From Chondrus crispus (lineage: Eukaryota; Rhodophyta; Florideophyceae; Gigartinales; Gigartinaceae), in assembly GCF_000350225.1 (NCBI RefSeq), contig NW_005179158.1, positions 390,298-454,297 of the forward strand: 64,000 nt of DNA. Reading direction: 5' to 3'. Within the stretch, counting starts at the first letter, position 1; the number at the start of each line of letters is the position of its first letter. The position numbers were made by a program, and so were the translations under genes. Below the pieces are notes generated by a model that saw only the letters and a list, made by a program, of their open reading frames with translations, had not been told where the DNA came from and ran no database searches. This document shows, piece after piece, positions 33,049 through 42,909 of the stretch.

Positions 33049-34781
33049 TCACTGCTCTGGGCCGTTCGGTGCGGACGATGGACTCGAGGCGTAGGGTTTC
33101 GGCGGACAATAACGGGGGTGCCGAGGCAACCCCACCCGGACGTCTGCCAGCGGCGGCATCGCCACCTCCTCGTCCTGCGACCAACGAATGGCCGCGGCAT
33201 CCGAGGGCGCGGTCCCGTCAGACCGAGAGGGTTTGTACGTCTGGTCCTCGTAAGGGTCGCGCATGGCGTGCCGCGGCACGGATGGAGCACTGACACGGAG
33301 AGAACGGAGCTCATCGCGCTCTCGACGGTAGCGGTCCCGTTCGACGTGGGACCGCTCGAGAGCGTTCGCGTGCTCCACGGAGGTCTGACGTAAGGTCTCC
33401 ACCTCGTGCTTCAGTCGACGCAATTCGGAGGCGTATGATTCGCGTTCGGTACCCAGACGGCGGGCCTCGTCGCTACGCAACAGATACCACGACGCCAACG
33501 TCCGAAGAAGGCCCCCGATTTGCCACGGACGATCCGCCGACGTCCCTAAGGACTGGGCTAAGCCAGGGACGGCCCTGACATCGGCGCGTGCCGACATAAT
33601 ACGACGACTCGCCGACTCCTCCAGTGGATCTTCCCCCGCCGGCGGGTGAAGGGGCGGAACCGGGAGGACGGAAGGCCCCTCCAAGGAGCCATAGAGGCCG
33701 TTGCTAACGGTAGGGGGCTGAAAGGGGTTCGTGCCCGTTCCCCCAACCGCGGCGGCCTCACCATCCAAGTCCCGATAGCGCTTCCCCTGCGACTCCCGCG
33801 CGGTGGATCCGACGCCGCCACCGCGTACAGGACGACTAGGGGAGGCCGCCGTCGGGAGGGACCGCGCGACGAAGGCATCGGTGGCCAGTTGGTAAGTGAG
33901 GTAGATACTACGGTCGCCGGTAGTGAAATCTGTCCATGGACGTCGATGTCGTTCTGGCACCTCGTCGGCGGGCTGCATCAACTCCAGCACCGCCGTACAT
34001 GCCCAAGACACGTGCGATGTGCTGCGGTCGAGCGGGTGTAGGGGCACCAGGGGAAGGTCTGCCGCTACCCTTCCGAAGAATCCCAACACCTCGGGCGGTT
34101 GCAGGAAGACACGGCTTTGTACGGACACCTCGGTCATGAAGGCATTACCCAGAAACCAGGCCCACTCCCTTTCTAGATTGAACATGACGGCTGAATAGGC
34201 GGGATGACGCGGATCGGCGCAAATGAAGCCGAAATGCTTTAGAAGGTAAGGGAGAAGAGGATGCACTCCCAACGAAGGGAGTGCCTCCCTTACGACAACG
34301 GGGAGTGGCGGAAAATCCCCCGGCGACACCCCCGCTCGAACGCGGATGCACGGAAGACTCGCCCGTCTTCCTCGTCGGAACGTCGATACACCGCCCAATC
34401 GTGAGGAGAGATGGCGACCCCGTGCAGACGAATTAGGGAGCAGGCAGATTTTTGTAAGGCAGCCCTCGCCTTCGAATAGGCGTAGGGTCTGGGGCTGACG
34501 TACAGCCCCGGCACGGCGGCCAGGACGAACCGACGAGGCTCACCACGACCGGGTCCCGACAGATAAGACGCCATCTGATCCACGTAGTCGGCCTCGCTCG
34601 CACTGTACACGAAGGTCCGCTCGCTGTGGATGGCGTCGGGGATTTGGTACGCCGCACCGACGCCGTCCGCGGTGAGCCTCCCCAGCATCAGCGAAGCCTC
34701 CTCCGCACCGCCTGCTTCGTATACTCGGCGAACACGCAGTAGGTCGGGGCGGAGGCGATCATGGGACAGTAGTTCACTCAT
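33049..34781 (-). pseudogene. Antisense accessory ORF of gypsy-2, one frameshift
   Basis: On the strand opposite to pol, an ATG at 34781 opens a frame that reads as protein for about 150 codons. A one-base shift near 34310-34330, in a run of G/C, moves the sense to another frame that continues to 33049, for roughly 575 residues in total. The first part is a mixed alpha/beta-like sequence with no recognised family. The last third (about 150 residues before the end) has a charged heptad region (RRLKHEVETLRQTSVEHANA) predicted to be a coiled coil, then a Pro-rich tail. Gypsy-1 has an antisense ORF in the same place with a C-terminal coiled coil. It is not an env-like gene: no signal peptide or membrane anchor is visible. 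Confidence 0.5.
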
Positions 34782-35502
34782 GGTCACGCCCGAACAGGCC
34801 AACCGGCGGCACGGAAAGAGAAGACGCTCGACGGGCAGCGGGGCAGACCGCTCTAACGGCGAACCAAACCACCTTCCGCCAGCATTGTCCTCCTCTCCAG
34901 CCGAGGACAGGCCTCGGGCGACGGCGGAATCGACGACATGTGAAGCCGGGGGCGCGGACGCGGGGACGAACTCGATCGACAGTGGCGAGTCCCCCGCGCT
35001 CCGGGACTTCTGGAACGGCGGTAAGGTGGCTCGCAGGAGCGACGGCGGCTATAGTTGACGGGGAGTAACTTCCCCACGGGGAACGGCGTGTACACTCGAG
35101 GGGGGGATCGTTCCCGGGGATACGGAAGGGCTCGGGAGAGGCGCCGACATCGACGAGTAGGAATCGGAGTCGCCCAGCGAGAGGAAGGAATCCGACGGTC
35201 CAGACGAGATTCGGACGGAGAACAAGGGGCGGGCGACGTCAGGTGAGGCGCCGACCAAGACGCAAGGAGATGGAAGGGTGGGGGAGAAAAACAGGAAAAC
35301 GGCGCGACACGGGAAGTCGCTGGGGACAAAGAGGCGACGAAGGGGAAAAGGAGCGATGGGCAGACGACGGACCGGGCTCGAACCCAATGGAAGGGGTGGC
35401 GTACTGGCGACCTCGGGTATGATCCGGACAGCTACGGGAATCGACATGGCCACTTCTATAAGCCGGGGTGAACGCAGACGTTCACCGTTAAGTGGGGGGC
35501 GG
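34782..35502 (-). other. Region between antisense ORF and 3' LTR
   Basis: This would be the upstream region of the antisense ORF. A Pro/Ser-rich ORF from ATG at 35447 to 35049 (132 codons) begins 56 bases inside the 3' LTR boundary and could be a leader ORF or first exon. No domain was recognised. The purine tract and second 31-bp repeat are at its right edge. Confidence 0.35.
35470..35500 (+). repeat. 31-bp direct repeat, copy 2, with the 3' purine tract
   Basis: Matches 29396-29426 at 27 of 31 bases. It ends TTAAGTGGGGGGC two bases before the 3' LTR, the normal polypurine-tract position. Confidence 0.85.
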
Positions 35503-36133
35503 TGTGGCATAATTGCCGACGACTACTGTATACATTAGATTTGCAATTAGATCTAGATCTCGCTGTAAGGTACGGACCTTACAGCGTGCGCGCGCACATA
35601 TCTTACAGCGCGCGCCCCGACACACGTGTACGAAACGTGTGCTGTCCGCCCGATGGCTGACAGTATTCCAGTGCGGGACGACCCGCACTGGTACAGTAGC
35701 ACGGTACTGTACTATAGTATGATAACGTCGACTTGTATATTAAATAGGAGGAAGGGCACCGGCGGGGGGAGGACCAAGGTAGCTTGGTCACGATCCGCGA
35801 CGGCGGCAAAACCCTCCAGCTTACTCTAATTAGGCGACACCTTCGCACGCCTTTTTAGTTAGGGACCGGCACGAGTCGGGTTGCACGACGCGCGAGCGAG
35901 CCGGGATCCGCCTCCGCCCGTCAGCGCTGATACGTCACCCAGCGCTGCTCCGGGGCGTCGAGGCGTCGATCCGCTCGTGCGTGCGCGCGACCTACCCCGA
36001 CCCGCTCTACCACACTGCTACCGGGCCCGTGCCCGGTTCCGTGAGCAGGAGGAGTCCCCCGTCTTCCGCCGATCAAGGGTCACCGTCGGACTGTTAGCAA
36101 CACCCCTCCGCCGCTGGGGGTGTTTATGCTACA
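35503..36133 (+). repeat. Gypsy-2 3' LTR (631 bp)
   Basis: Uninterrupted partner of the split 5' LTR, from TGTGGCATAA to TTATGCTACA, followed by the C-run target duplication. It defines the empty site for the solo LTR in the 5' copy. Confidence 0.94.
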
Positions 36134-36138
36134 CCCCC
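36134..36138. repeat. Target site duplication of gypsy-2 (right)
   Basis: Five C residues, matching 20481-20485. Confidence 0.75.
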
Positions 36139-36245
36139 CTATCAGGGATCCGAGCTACTGCGGGCCGCAAACCCGCTTAAAGAGGACAGGGAGCTTCGAA
36201 CACTCCGTAGCGCTGTGCCGTTGGCAGTTGTCGTTTTTGTTGTTG

Positions 36246-36704
36246 CTATTTGTGTTGGACCGTCAGACCTTGGTCTCTGCCTGACAGGCGCATTGCACTA
36301 CAGAACGCACGTGATTCAGAGGCGTTCACAGCTTGTTTGGCTGATCTAAGTGCTGCTTGTGCAGCAGTGTACGCTGCGAAGCATCGAGAGGTGTCCTCTG
36401 TGGCCTTTCTCTGGGAACTTTCTTGCACCGTCAGTGCTGCCTTCAGGGTGCTGAGGGCCGCTAATTGGGCAGCGTTAGCTTCACCCTCAGCTTCGAAGGC
36501 GTTTTGGTAGTCGGCTGTAGCGGTGGTGAGTGCCTCCATAGCCGATAGAAACTGGCTGTTGATGCGGTTAGCGGTACTTTGAGCTAACATGAGTCGAGAC
36601 ACAGCTGCCGCATTTGCATCCTCTGCAGTTTGCAGGAGAGCCTGCAGTACGTCATGGTTTGACATTGCTGGCTCCGGTCCTTCCGATGGCACAGTCTCAA
36701 ACAT
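36246..36704 (-). CDS. Hypothetical Ala-rich helical protein
   Basis: A 152-codon ORF with ATG at 36704. The sequence is about one quarter alanine, with regular Leu, Gln, Glu and Thr, and is likely one long helical bundle or coiled coil from residue 15 to 135. No signal peptide, membrane segment or known domain. It lies 110 bp beyond gypsy-2 in ordinary-composition DNA. It could be a small nuclear gene or a gag-like remnant. Confidence 0.4.
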   Translation of the reverse strand: MFETVPSEGPEPAMSNHDVLQALLQTAEDANAAAVSRLMLAQSTANRINSQFLSAMEALTTATADYQNAFEAEGEANAAQLAALSTLKAALTVQESSQRKATEDTSRCFAAYTAAQAALRSAKQAVNASESRAFCSAMRLSGRDQGLTVQHK

Positions 36705-37470
36705 GCTGGGGTTGGCTTTGTGATGGATGACCGCTTGGGATCGAAAGCATATTGGGAGAGGTGAGGGTTCGGTTCCACCAGCCGACTTAGCTCATGTATA
36801 GTTTTCGGTCACCCGTTTATTCGTCGTCGCATGTTCAGAGGGTACCACAAATAAAGAACGATCCCGAAGTGCCTTGAATTACAGTATGCTTTCAGTATCT
36901 AGACATGGATTAGAGAATAGCCCTTTTTTAATTTACGAAAATCGCAACTAAATATGCGAATATTTACGAAAGTGCGCGAAATCCTGTTTCAATTAGAAAG
37001 ACCAGTTCCGACTAAAATATATGCTATTTTCCAACTGTACGGCAAATGACTATTTTAGCAAGTCAGGGCGGGAAGGCGCCCACTAAAGTTGAAGACTGTT
37101 TCTCTTAACCTCCTTCCTCTTCGCCTCCTTCCCCTTAGCCTCCTTCCTCTTCGTCTCCTACCTCTTTCTCCGCTTCCTCCCTACACTCCTCCCTCTTGTC
37201 TCCTTCCGTCTGCGCCTTCAAATACCCCCGCCATGACGGACGCTATCCCGCGCAACTCCCCAAACACGCAACTCACAGCCTATTATGGCCTCTCAACGAT
37301 GCCACGCCGTCCTTCCCAACAGCTCCGATCCCGTTTAGGCGCGAAAAGTCGCTCACTTACGCCGCCCACCTGACGCAAACCCTATGTTTGCCTCCTCTGC
37401 TACATCACAGCGCCCGCCTACGCCGCACCTCCGAGTTTCTCGAGTGCAAACTGAACCTGTCCAAGCACCG
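36705..37470. other. Gene-poor spacer with CT-rich tract
   Basis: No convincing gene. Contains a pyrimidine-rich tract (about 37108-37205) made of CCTCCTTCCTCTTCG-like units. Confidence 0.6.
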
Positions 37471-38064
37471 CTAGTCCGCCCACCTGTCGTCCGCCGCCAA
37501 CATTTCGCCAGCGACCATCAAGCAGGCATCGTAGCTACGGCCTGAATGGGAGGCCGTGTCTGACGCCGCGGCTCTTGCCACGGCGCCCCTGAAGGAGGAC
37601 CGCGTTAGTGGCGCTCCAAATTGCTGCTGGACGCCGCGCACCATCTGGCGGCTCTCATGTCGGCGTACCGGGACCCGGCCGACCAGTGCACGGACCCTGT
37701 GGTCATGATGTCCACGAACGTTAAACGGCTTTTGTAACTCTGCATGAACAAGGGCGTGTAAACCGTCAATCTCTTTGCGAGACAAATGGGCCAATTTTGT
37801 AAAAAGAGAGAAATTGGCGTCTTCCTCGCGAACGAAGTTGTTCAAACGCGACTGATCTCTTCGCACATATCGCATTTTTGTGCGGTCAACGCTGTGGCCC
37901 CGCCCAGGCCCAGGCTCGTCGTCACTTGAGGAGGTACTGTGATGCAAAAAATCTCGAGCACCGGAAGCGAACTGTGCGGCAAGGTGGGAGGTATGCTGCA
38001 CTTGTGCCTCAAACTGCGCGACCATAGCAACAGCCGTCGAGAGGTCATCCTCTTCCGAACCCAT
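37471..38064 (-). CDS. Hypothetical protein
   Basis: A 197-codon ORF with ATG at 38064. The first 70 residues are acidic and helical with a Ser/Asp run (STSSSDDEPG). The centre has NNFVREEDANFSLFTKLAHL and an HALVHAEL helix. The last 70 residues are Arg/Ala-rich and may be read in a wrong frame after an indel. No family recognised; a transposase N-terminus is one possibility, but no catalytic motif is visible. Confidence 0.35.
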   Translation of the reverse strand: MGSEEDDLSTAVAMVAQFEAQVQHTSHLAAQFASGARDFLHHSTSSSDDEPGPGRGHSVDRTKMRYVRRDQSRLNNFVREEDANFSLFTKLAHLSRKEIDGLHALVHAELQKPFNVRGHHDHRVRALVGRVPVRRHESRQMVRGVQQQFGAPLTRSSFRGAVARAAASDTASHSGRSYDACLMVAGEMLAADDRWAD

Positions 38065-39433
38065 GTTCGGATTGATGTGAGTTGTTGACAACTATGACCT
38101 CTGAGACCGATGCACGGCCTTCTAAATTAATACTCTTCACGCTCTACACGACGCTGCTTGCTTATTTTCACTACTAATTTGATGCAAGAAATAGTACAAT
38201 TTGAGGGTCTTAAAAACGACATCATTTTTCGTTAATTAAAAAGGGGTAATAGACTCCCGGTAGAGATGCTCCTTGGAGCTTGGACAAGCTCCATAATACT
38301 CGGCTGGCATTTTAAACAGGCATTTGGTTTCGAAGATATTAACACATAACGTTTTGAGGTTGGTCAAAAAGGCTTCTTTTTTAGGCATTCTAAAGATGGC
38401 TTGAAAATACTTGCACATCTGACCAAACGCCACCCTTGCGATGCGCAGAAATTACCTGCAGTGACGAGAGTATCTTTTTCGTTCTTGGTTGAGCAAGCTC
38501 GAGTCGAGGAAATATGAGTTGAAAAGTGGCCTCATATGAGGTCCGTGTCGTATAGACACTAGACTTTGTAACAGACCCATCAGTGAAGACGGAAATCCTT
38601 AGCACTATGGGAGCAGCAGTTCGTGGCTTTGGGTTTGTAATGCGCAGACATCAATTGAAACGTATGGGAATGCCAATGACTGCCGTTTAAATTTGCGATT
38701 TACCGGGGTTCGAGACCTTGCAAACGTTATATCGGATGGCGTGACTGTGGACAGCAGGTAGGAGCCGGGATTTGAAAAAAAAAACTAGGAAAAATCCGCG
38801 CCATATAAGTTCGACTTTTGCAAGAATCTTAGGTGCGATCGTTGAGCACCGAGGACGAATCAACTACGGATAACTTCTTCATGATCGAAAGGGAACACTA
38901 GGGGGTGTGACACATGATGCATACATACCCAATCCTGGCTTTGAGACAACTACAATGTCATTTCCTATGGCCATCCAATTTACTTGGTGTGAAAAGGACG
39001 ACAGACTTCAAAGGTTAGGAATGCATCGAGAGGTCACAACAACCACGCACCTCTCAGTGACCAGCGGTCCCGAGCGTCGCTTTTTCGTAGAGTGCTATCG
39101 ATTAATCCCGGAGATTTGTCAGACTTCCACGGAGATATACCAGGAACGCTTTGCAAGTATGGCTGCACTTCGTCATGAATGCAAAAATTATTTCTTTGCA
39201 TGTGTGTGAACGTGCATCTGGCAAAGGAACCCTCTATGGTGCAACTCTATGATTCCCCGCAACTTGGATCGAGGGTTTGACGTAACTGAAATGAAGAGAA
39301 TTGCAGAGGTAATATGTGTTGCTGCCGCGATTTTCATAGGAAAAGGGCGCCCAATCTCTGACGGTCCTGAACCTCAAACAATCCAAAAACAAGCAGGTGT
39401 AGGTCGCAAAAAACCTGCGAGTTCACCGAGTGC
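38065..39433. other. Spacer at the edge of the gene island
   Basis: Contains two short adjoining minus-strand ORFs in different frames (about 38605-38390 and 38433-38236) that together read somewhat like a degraded protein, and a plus-strand ORF near 38960-39209. None has a recognisable domain. Confidence 0.4.
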
Positions 39434-40990
39434 TCAAGGCGTACTATTCCTGCTTGCATGGAGGACTGCAAAATCACGGACGAAATTCTCCTGCCGCAAT
39501 CCTCCACCACCTTCACAGTAGAGACGTTCTTTCGCAAGCGCGATATCGATAGGCTCGCCTTGAAAAATCCGCCAGCAGGCGATGAGAGTCCCGGTTCGAC
39601 CGATGCCCGCTTTGCAATGAACAAACAAGACTCCGTTTTGCCTATCGACAAATTTGGTTAGCTCGATAAACTCGTACACTTGCTCCATCGTTGGGGTGTT
39701 GAAATCCTCGACTGCAATGTTACAGAAGCGCATCGCTGAGCCGCCATCAACATTCTGATGGGCGCATCCGTTACTTTTGGTACTTGGCTCGGTCAGCAGT
39801 CGGCACTTTGGCATTTCCCACTGATTCTCGCGATCTGAACCCCGAAGGTCGACAACCAACTTCACACCGTAGTTTGCTAGCCATTTTAACCCACGTGAGC
39901 TCGGCTGACCCCCCCTTAATATGCTCTGGCTTACGACAGCAAAATTTGGAATGTCATCCATTCTCGGGCGTAGAAGCATGGCCTCCCCAGCGGGTTGTCG
40001 CACTGACAGATCCGTATGGAGAGACTTGATGAGGGCATTGTGCAAAACGTTGATGGCGTCGTTGATTTCGGGCAGAAGCGGACGACCAACTTCTCGGCGC
40101 AAGGCTTTGCGGAGATCTAAAACAGCATCAGCCAGTCTCATCTTCCCGCGAACTCGATAATCGTCTATGCCCAACAAAGCAGAGGCATCAGAAGCGACGG
40201 AAAGCTGAGGCTCTACGCGATTCGGGTAGAGGCGGACAACGACGTCGTTGAGCTGGCGTTCAAGTACACGTAAGGAACGGAGTTCCTCCAGCAGGACGTT
40301 TGTCACCATCAAGGCGTACATCTCGCTGCGAACGAGAGCCTCATCTCTCGGGGCGGAGGGCCCTTCCGAGTTGGCATTGACACGACCAGGGATGTCTAGA
40401 AAGCTAGAGCGAGCGACTTCGAGACTGGTGCGTAGGGCCTCCGAGGGATTGAGTGGGTCGAGGACGGTGCGGAGTTCCCAGAGCATGGAGCGAATTTCGG
40501 CGCGAAGGTCATGGTTTTCGTGGGCGTCATCGGTGAGCACGGCTTCGGAAAGGTTGTCAGTGTGGCGCAGGAGGTCGTAGAGCGGGGCGGTTCCGACGGA
40601 GAGGGGCTTTTCGCATCTGATGCGGGCGACAAGGTCTGCGAGGAGTAAGGAGAGGCGCTGCTGGCGGAGGTGCTGTATGGCGGCCGTCATCTCCTTGACA
40701 GTGCGGATGCCCTTGGAGGCGAGGAGGACATCGTGGTCGTGTTGGTGGTCGCGGAGGACGATTGACTCGGGGTTGGTGAGGCTTTTCTGGTACAGAAGGC
40801 GGGCAGGACGCGGGTTGGGTAGCTGTGTGTCGCACATGCGGCAGAGGCAGGGTTTGCGTGGAACAAGGGTATGACGGGTAGTCGGGAAGGGGGAGGGTCC
40901 GCGGGGGCGGCGCTTTGAGGTGGAGAGAGGGGAGAACCGCGGAAAGACCGGAGCGATGAAAGCGTTTGAAGTGATGGAGGTTTGAGTCAT
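39434..40990 (-). CDS. Dual-specificity/tyrosine phosphatase with long N-terminal region
   Basis: 518 codons from ATG at 40990. The C-terminal ~170 residues are a cysteine-based phosphatase domain. The P-loop HCKAGIGRTG (H-C-x5-R) is near residue 463, with a preceding Asp-rich loop (VEDFN) that could supply the general acid. It starts with a DIPNFAVVSQSILRGGQPS stretch typical of this fold. The first ~30 residues are Ser/Thr/Arg-rich with Phe residues and no acidic residue, so an organelle transit peptide is possible. A CRMCD motif near residue 52 and a helical middle region are not recognised. It shares a 585-bp intergenic region with the divergent E2 gene. Substrate unknown. Confidence 0.8.
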   Translation of the reverse strand: MTQTSITSNAFIAPVFPRFSPLSTSKRRPRGPSPFPTTRHTLVPRKPCLCRMCDTQLPNPRPARLLYQKSLTNPESIVLRDHQHDHDVLLASKGIRTVKEMTAAIQHLRQQRLSLLLADLVARIRCEKPLSVGTAPLYDLLRHTDNLSEAVLTDDAHENHDLRAEIRSMLWELRTVLDPLNPSEALRTSLEVARSSFLDIPGRVNANSEGPSAPRDEALVRSEMYALMVTNVLLEELRSLRVLERQLNDVVVRLYPNRVEPQLSVASDASALLGIDDYRVRGKMRLADAVLDLRKALRREVGRPLLPEINDAINVLHNALIKSLHTDLSVRQPAGEAMLLRPRMDDIPNFAVVSQSILRGGQPSSRGLKWLANYGVKLVVDLRGSDRENQWEMPKCRLLTEPSTKSNGCAHQNVDGGSAMRFCNIAVEDFNTPTMEQVYEFIELTKFVDRQNGVLFVHCKAGIGRTGTLIACWRIFQGEPIDIALAKERLYCEGGGGLRQENFVRDFAVLHASRNSTP

Positions 40991-41575
40991 AGTAGTTTTG
41001 AAGTGAGCACAGCCGGGGGGATTGCCGTCTCTGGTGAGTGGAGAAAGCAGTATTTAGACGTTTGTCAATAGATAAGTGTGGAAGAAGAAGAGATTAGGGA
41101 GAAGTGAGGCAGAGAGGGAGTGGAAAAAGGGCTAATGCTGACGAGGAGGGTAGAGGAGTTTATGCGTTTTCCACAATCGAGGTCGATGAAAGAGGACGCA
41201 AGAGCACCTCAGAAAAGAATGGCTGTAAGCATGGATGGCGTCCGTAATACGATGACACATGTCCACTACTGATGGGCGGAGGGAAATTGTGGTGATGAAT
41301 TGAAAATGCAAAATTACTATCGAAGAGAACAAATTAATTTACGTTCCAAGCTGGAATTGTTGCCTCACACGTCTCCCTCACCTGTCACACAAATGCATAA
41401 TTCGGGACCTTCCCGGGAACGCGTTTCTTTGAAGGATTTTCAAGTTCTCAATCATTCCAAAATCTCTGCCTCGACATTGCGTCACACACCTTCCCGTCAA
41501 CTGATTCACGTCCTCGACAAACTCTCTACCACATTTCCTTTTTTCCTCCTCCCCCACCACCCGCGGCTCTGCGCC
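40991..41575. promoter_or_regulatory. Divergent promoter region, phosphatase / E2
   Basis: A head-to-head spacer of 585 bp with no ORF of its own. The longer ORF upstream of the E2 ATG is taken as 5' leader. Confidence 0.5.
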
Positions 41576-42619
41576 ATGGCGAACGATGCCGTGCGCCGGA
41601 TAATGGCAGAAGTCAAGGAGTTTTCCACCCTCAACAATTCCCCCTCCTCCTTTTTCCACGCCCAACCGCTTGAATCAGACCTTTTCGAGTGGCATTTCAC
41701 CGTCCGCGGCCCGCCGGACACCGCCTTTGCCCACGGCGTCTACCACGGCCGCATTCTTCTCCCGGCGGAGTATCCGCTGAAACCGCCTGAGATTATTTTG
41801 CTCACGCCCAACGGACGCTTCGAAGTCGGTAAGCGAATCTGTCTGTCCGTCACCGCTCATCACCAGGAGACGTGGCAGCCTTCGTGGGGGATTCGCACCA
41901 TTCTTACCGCCCTCGTTGGCTTCATGCCGAGCAAGGCGGAGGGCGTGGGCGCACTGGATTATCCAGATGAGGATAGACGAGGCCTGGCGCGAAAGAGCCA
42001 CGGCTTTAGATGTGAGAGATGCGGCGCACTCCCGGTCGAACAGCTGCCGCCAAGAGAACCCTGCCCACCCACCTCGGACGCTTTAGCTTCGAGGGTCGAT
42101 CGCCCCAGTGTCGACAGTACTGTGCAGGATGCGTCACAGGGGGCGATAACGAGCGCAGTGGGCGAAACCATTGAATCTTCGAAGTCACCGACAAAGGCGA
42201 AGCCACCAGAAGAGGCGCCACAACCAGAGAGTTCGGCTTCTATCGATCACACCACCGAGTCCATTCCGAACGGCATTATGGCAGAGGCTCAGCAATCCAT
42301 TGCGCCCTCGTCCGCAGTCGGGTCATCCCCCACGCTGGCTACTGAAACATATCGCCCCGAACTTGCAACCGAACCAGAGCCCGACCAAATCGACGAGATA
42401 ACTCCACAATCCACCGCGTCGAATCCGGTGCCGAACGGCACAGTGCGACAGCGTGTATCCAAAGGGCCCCCAGCCACCGTTCCCAACATTGCTGAGGATC
42501 CCGGTATCACACAGCGTCCTGAGACACAAGAAAGAGAACTACTGTATGTTGCTTACGCAATAGTACTTCTCATGGTCGCCATCATTGCAAGACGCGTCGT
42601 GAAGATCATCATTGAGTGA
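41576..42619 (+). CDS. UBE2J: UBC6/UBE2J-type membrane-anchored ubiquitin-conjugating enzyme
   Basis: 347 codons; ATG at 41576 is chosen because the E2 fold starts at once (VRRIMAEVKEF). The UBC domain covers residues 1-150 with the catalytic Cys at about 89 (GKRICLSVTAHH). The usual HPN tripeptide is replaced by TPNG, and QETWQPSWGIRTIL is present; both are hallmarks of the UBC6 family. A Ser/Pro-rich linker and a C-terminal hydrophobic segment (YVAYAIVLLMVAIIA) give a tail anchor. Family members sit in the ER membrane and ubiquitinate misfolded proteins in ERAD. A CERCGALP pair after the core is an additional Cys motif of unknown role. Confidence 0.93.
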   Translation: MANDAVRRIMAEVKEFSTLNNSPSSFFHAQPLESDLFEWHFTVRGPPDTAFAHGVYHGRILLPAEYPLKPPEIILLTPNGRFEVGKRICLSVTAHHQETWQPSWGIRTILTALVGFMPSKAEGVGALDYPDEDRRGLARKSHGFRCERCGALPVEQLPPREPCPPTSDALASRVDRPSVDSTVQDASQGAITSAVGETIESSKSPTKAKPPEEAPQPESSASIDHTTESIPNGIMAEAQQSIAPSSAVGSSPTLATETYRPELATEPEPDQIDEITPQSTASNPVPNGTVRQRVSKGPPATVPNIAEDPGITQRPETQERELLYVAYAIVLLMVAIIARRVVKIIIE

Positions 42620-42909
42620 TGGGCGCGTTCGCTTACCAGCTCAGTGCTTGTAAAAAAATGTTGGATTTAAGTTTCCTATCATTGTAAACTACTAGACTGG
42701 ACAGAGGCGTAAGAACAGCCATGTTTCCAGGACATTCGTGCCTATCATGCGGCCAGCTTGGTTCAGAACGCGCCCCGTCCCATTCACGACAAATTATGAG
42801 ACGGTCTTATCTCAAACAAAGGCACGTCTCGGTCCTGCCCGATACAACAACGAAGTCCACGAGAGGTAAAACTAGTGTGAAGTTGGAAAAGAATAAGCGG
42901 TTGACGGCT

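Larger units (their letters stand above)
20486..36133 (+). mobile_element. Gypsy-2: large Ty3/gypsy element with antisense module
   Basis: This 15.6-kb structure is bounded by LTRs (20486-22050 and 35503-36133) with a 5-bp C target duplication. Without two nested solo LTRs it is about 13.5 kb. The order is 5' LTR, 75-bp leader, gag, pol with chromodomain-like C-terminus, then a 6-kb module (29427-35469) with antisense ORFs, a purine tract and the 3' LTR. The LTRs differ at about 14 of 631 positions by eye. Pol has one in-frame TAG. Several metal-binding or catalytic residues differ from family consensus (see gag and pol), so this copy is probably inactive. Confidence 0.93.

Noticed and set aside
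33049-34781. Antisense ORF as an envelope-like gene
   Set aside because: It is on the opposite strand, has no signal peptide, membrane anchor or Cys-rich ectodomain pattern.
37471-38064. Harbinger-type transposase
   Set aside because: Only a vague N-terminal resemblance, no DDE motif or terminal repeats seen.
38390-38605. RNase H-like VFTDGS motif on the minus strand
   Set aside because: A single short motif with no other catalytic residues in frame; insufficient.
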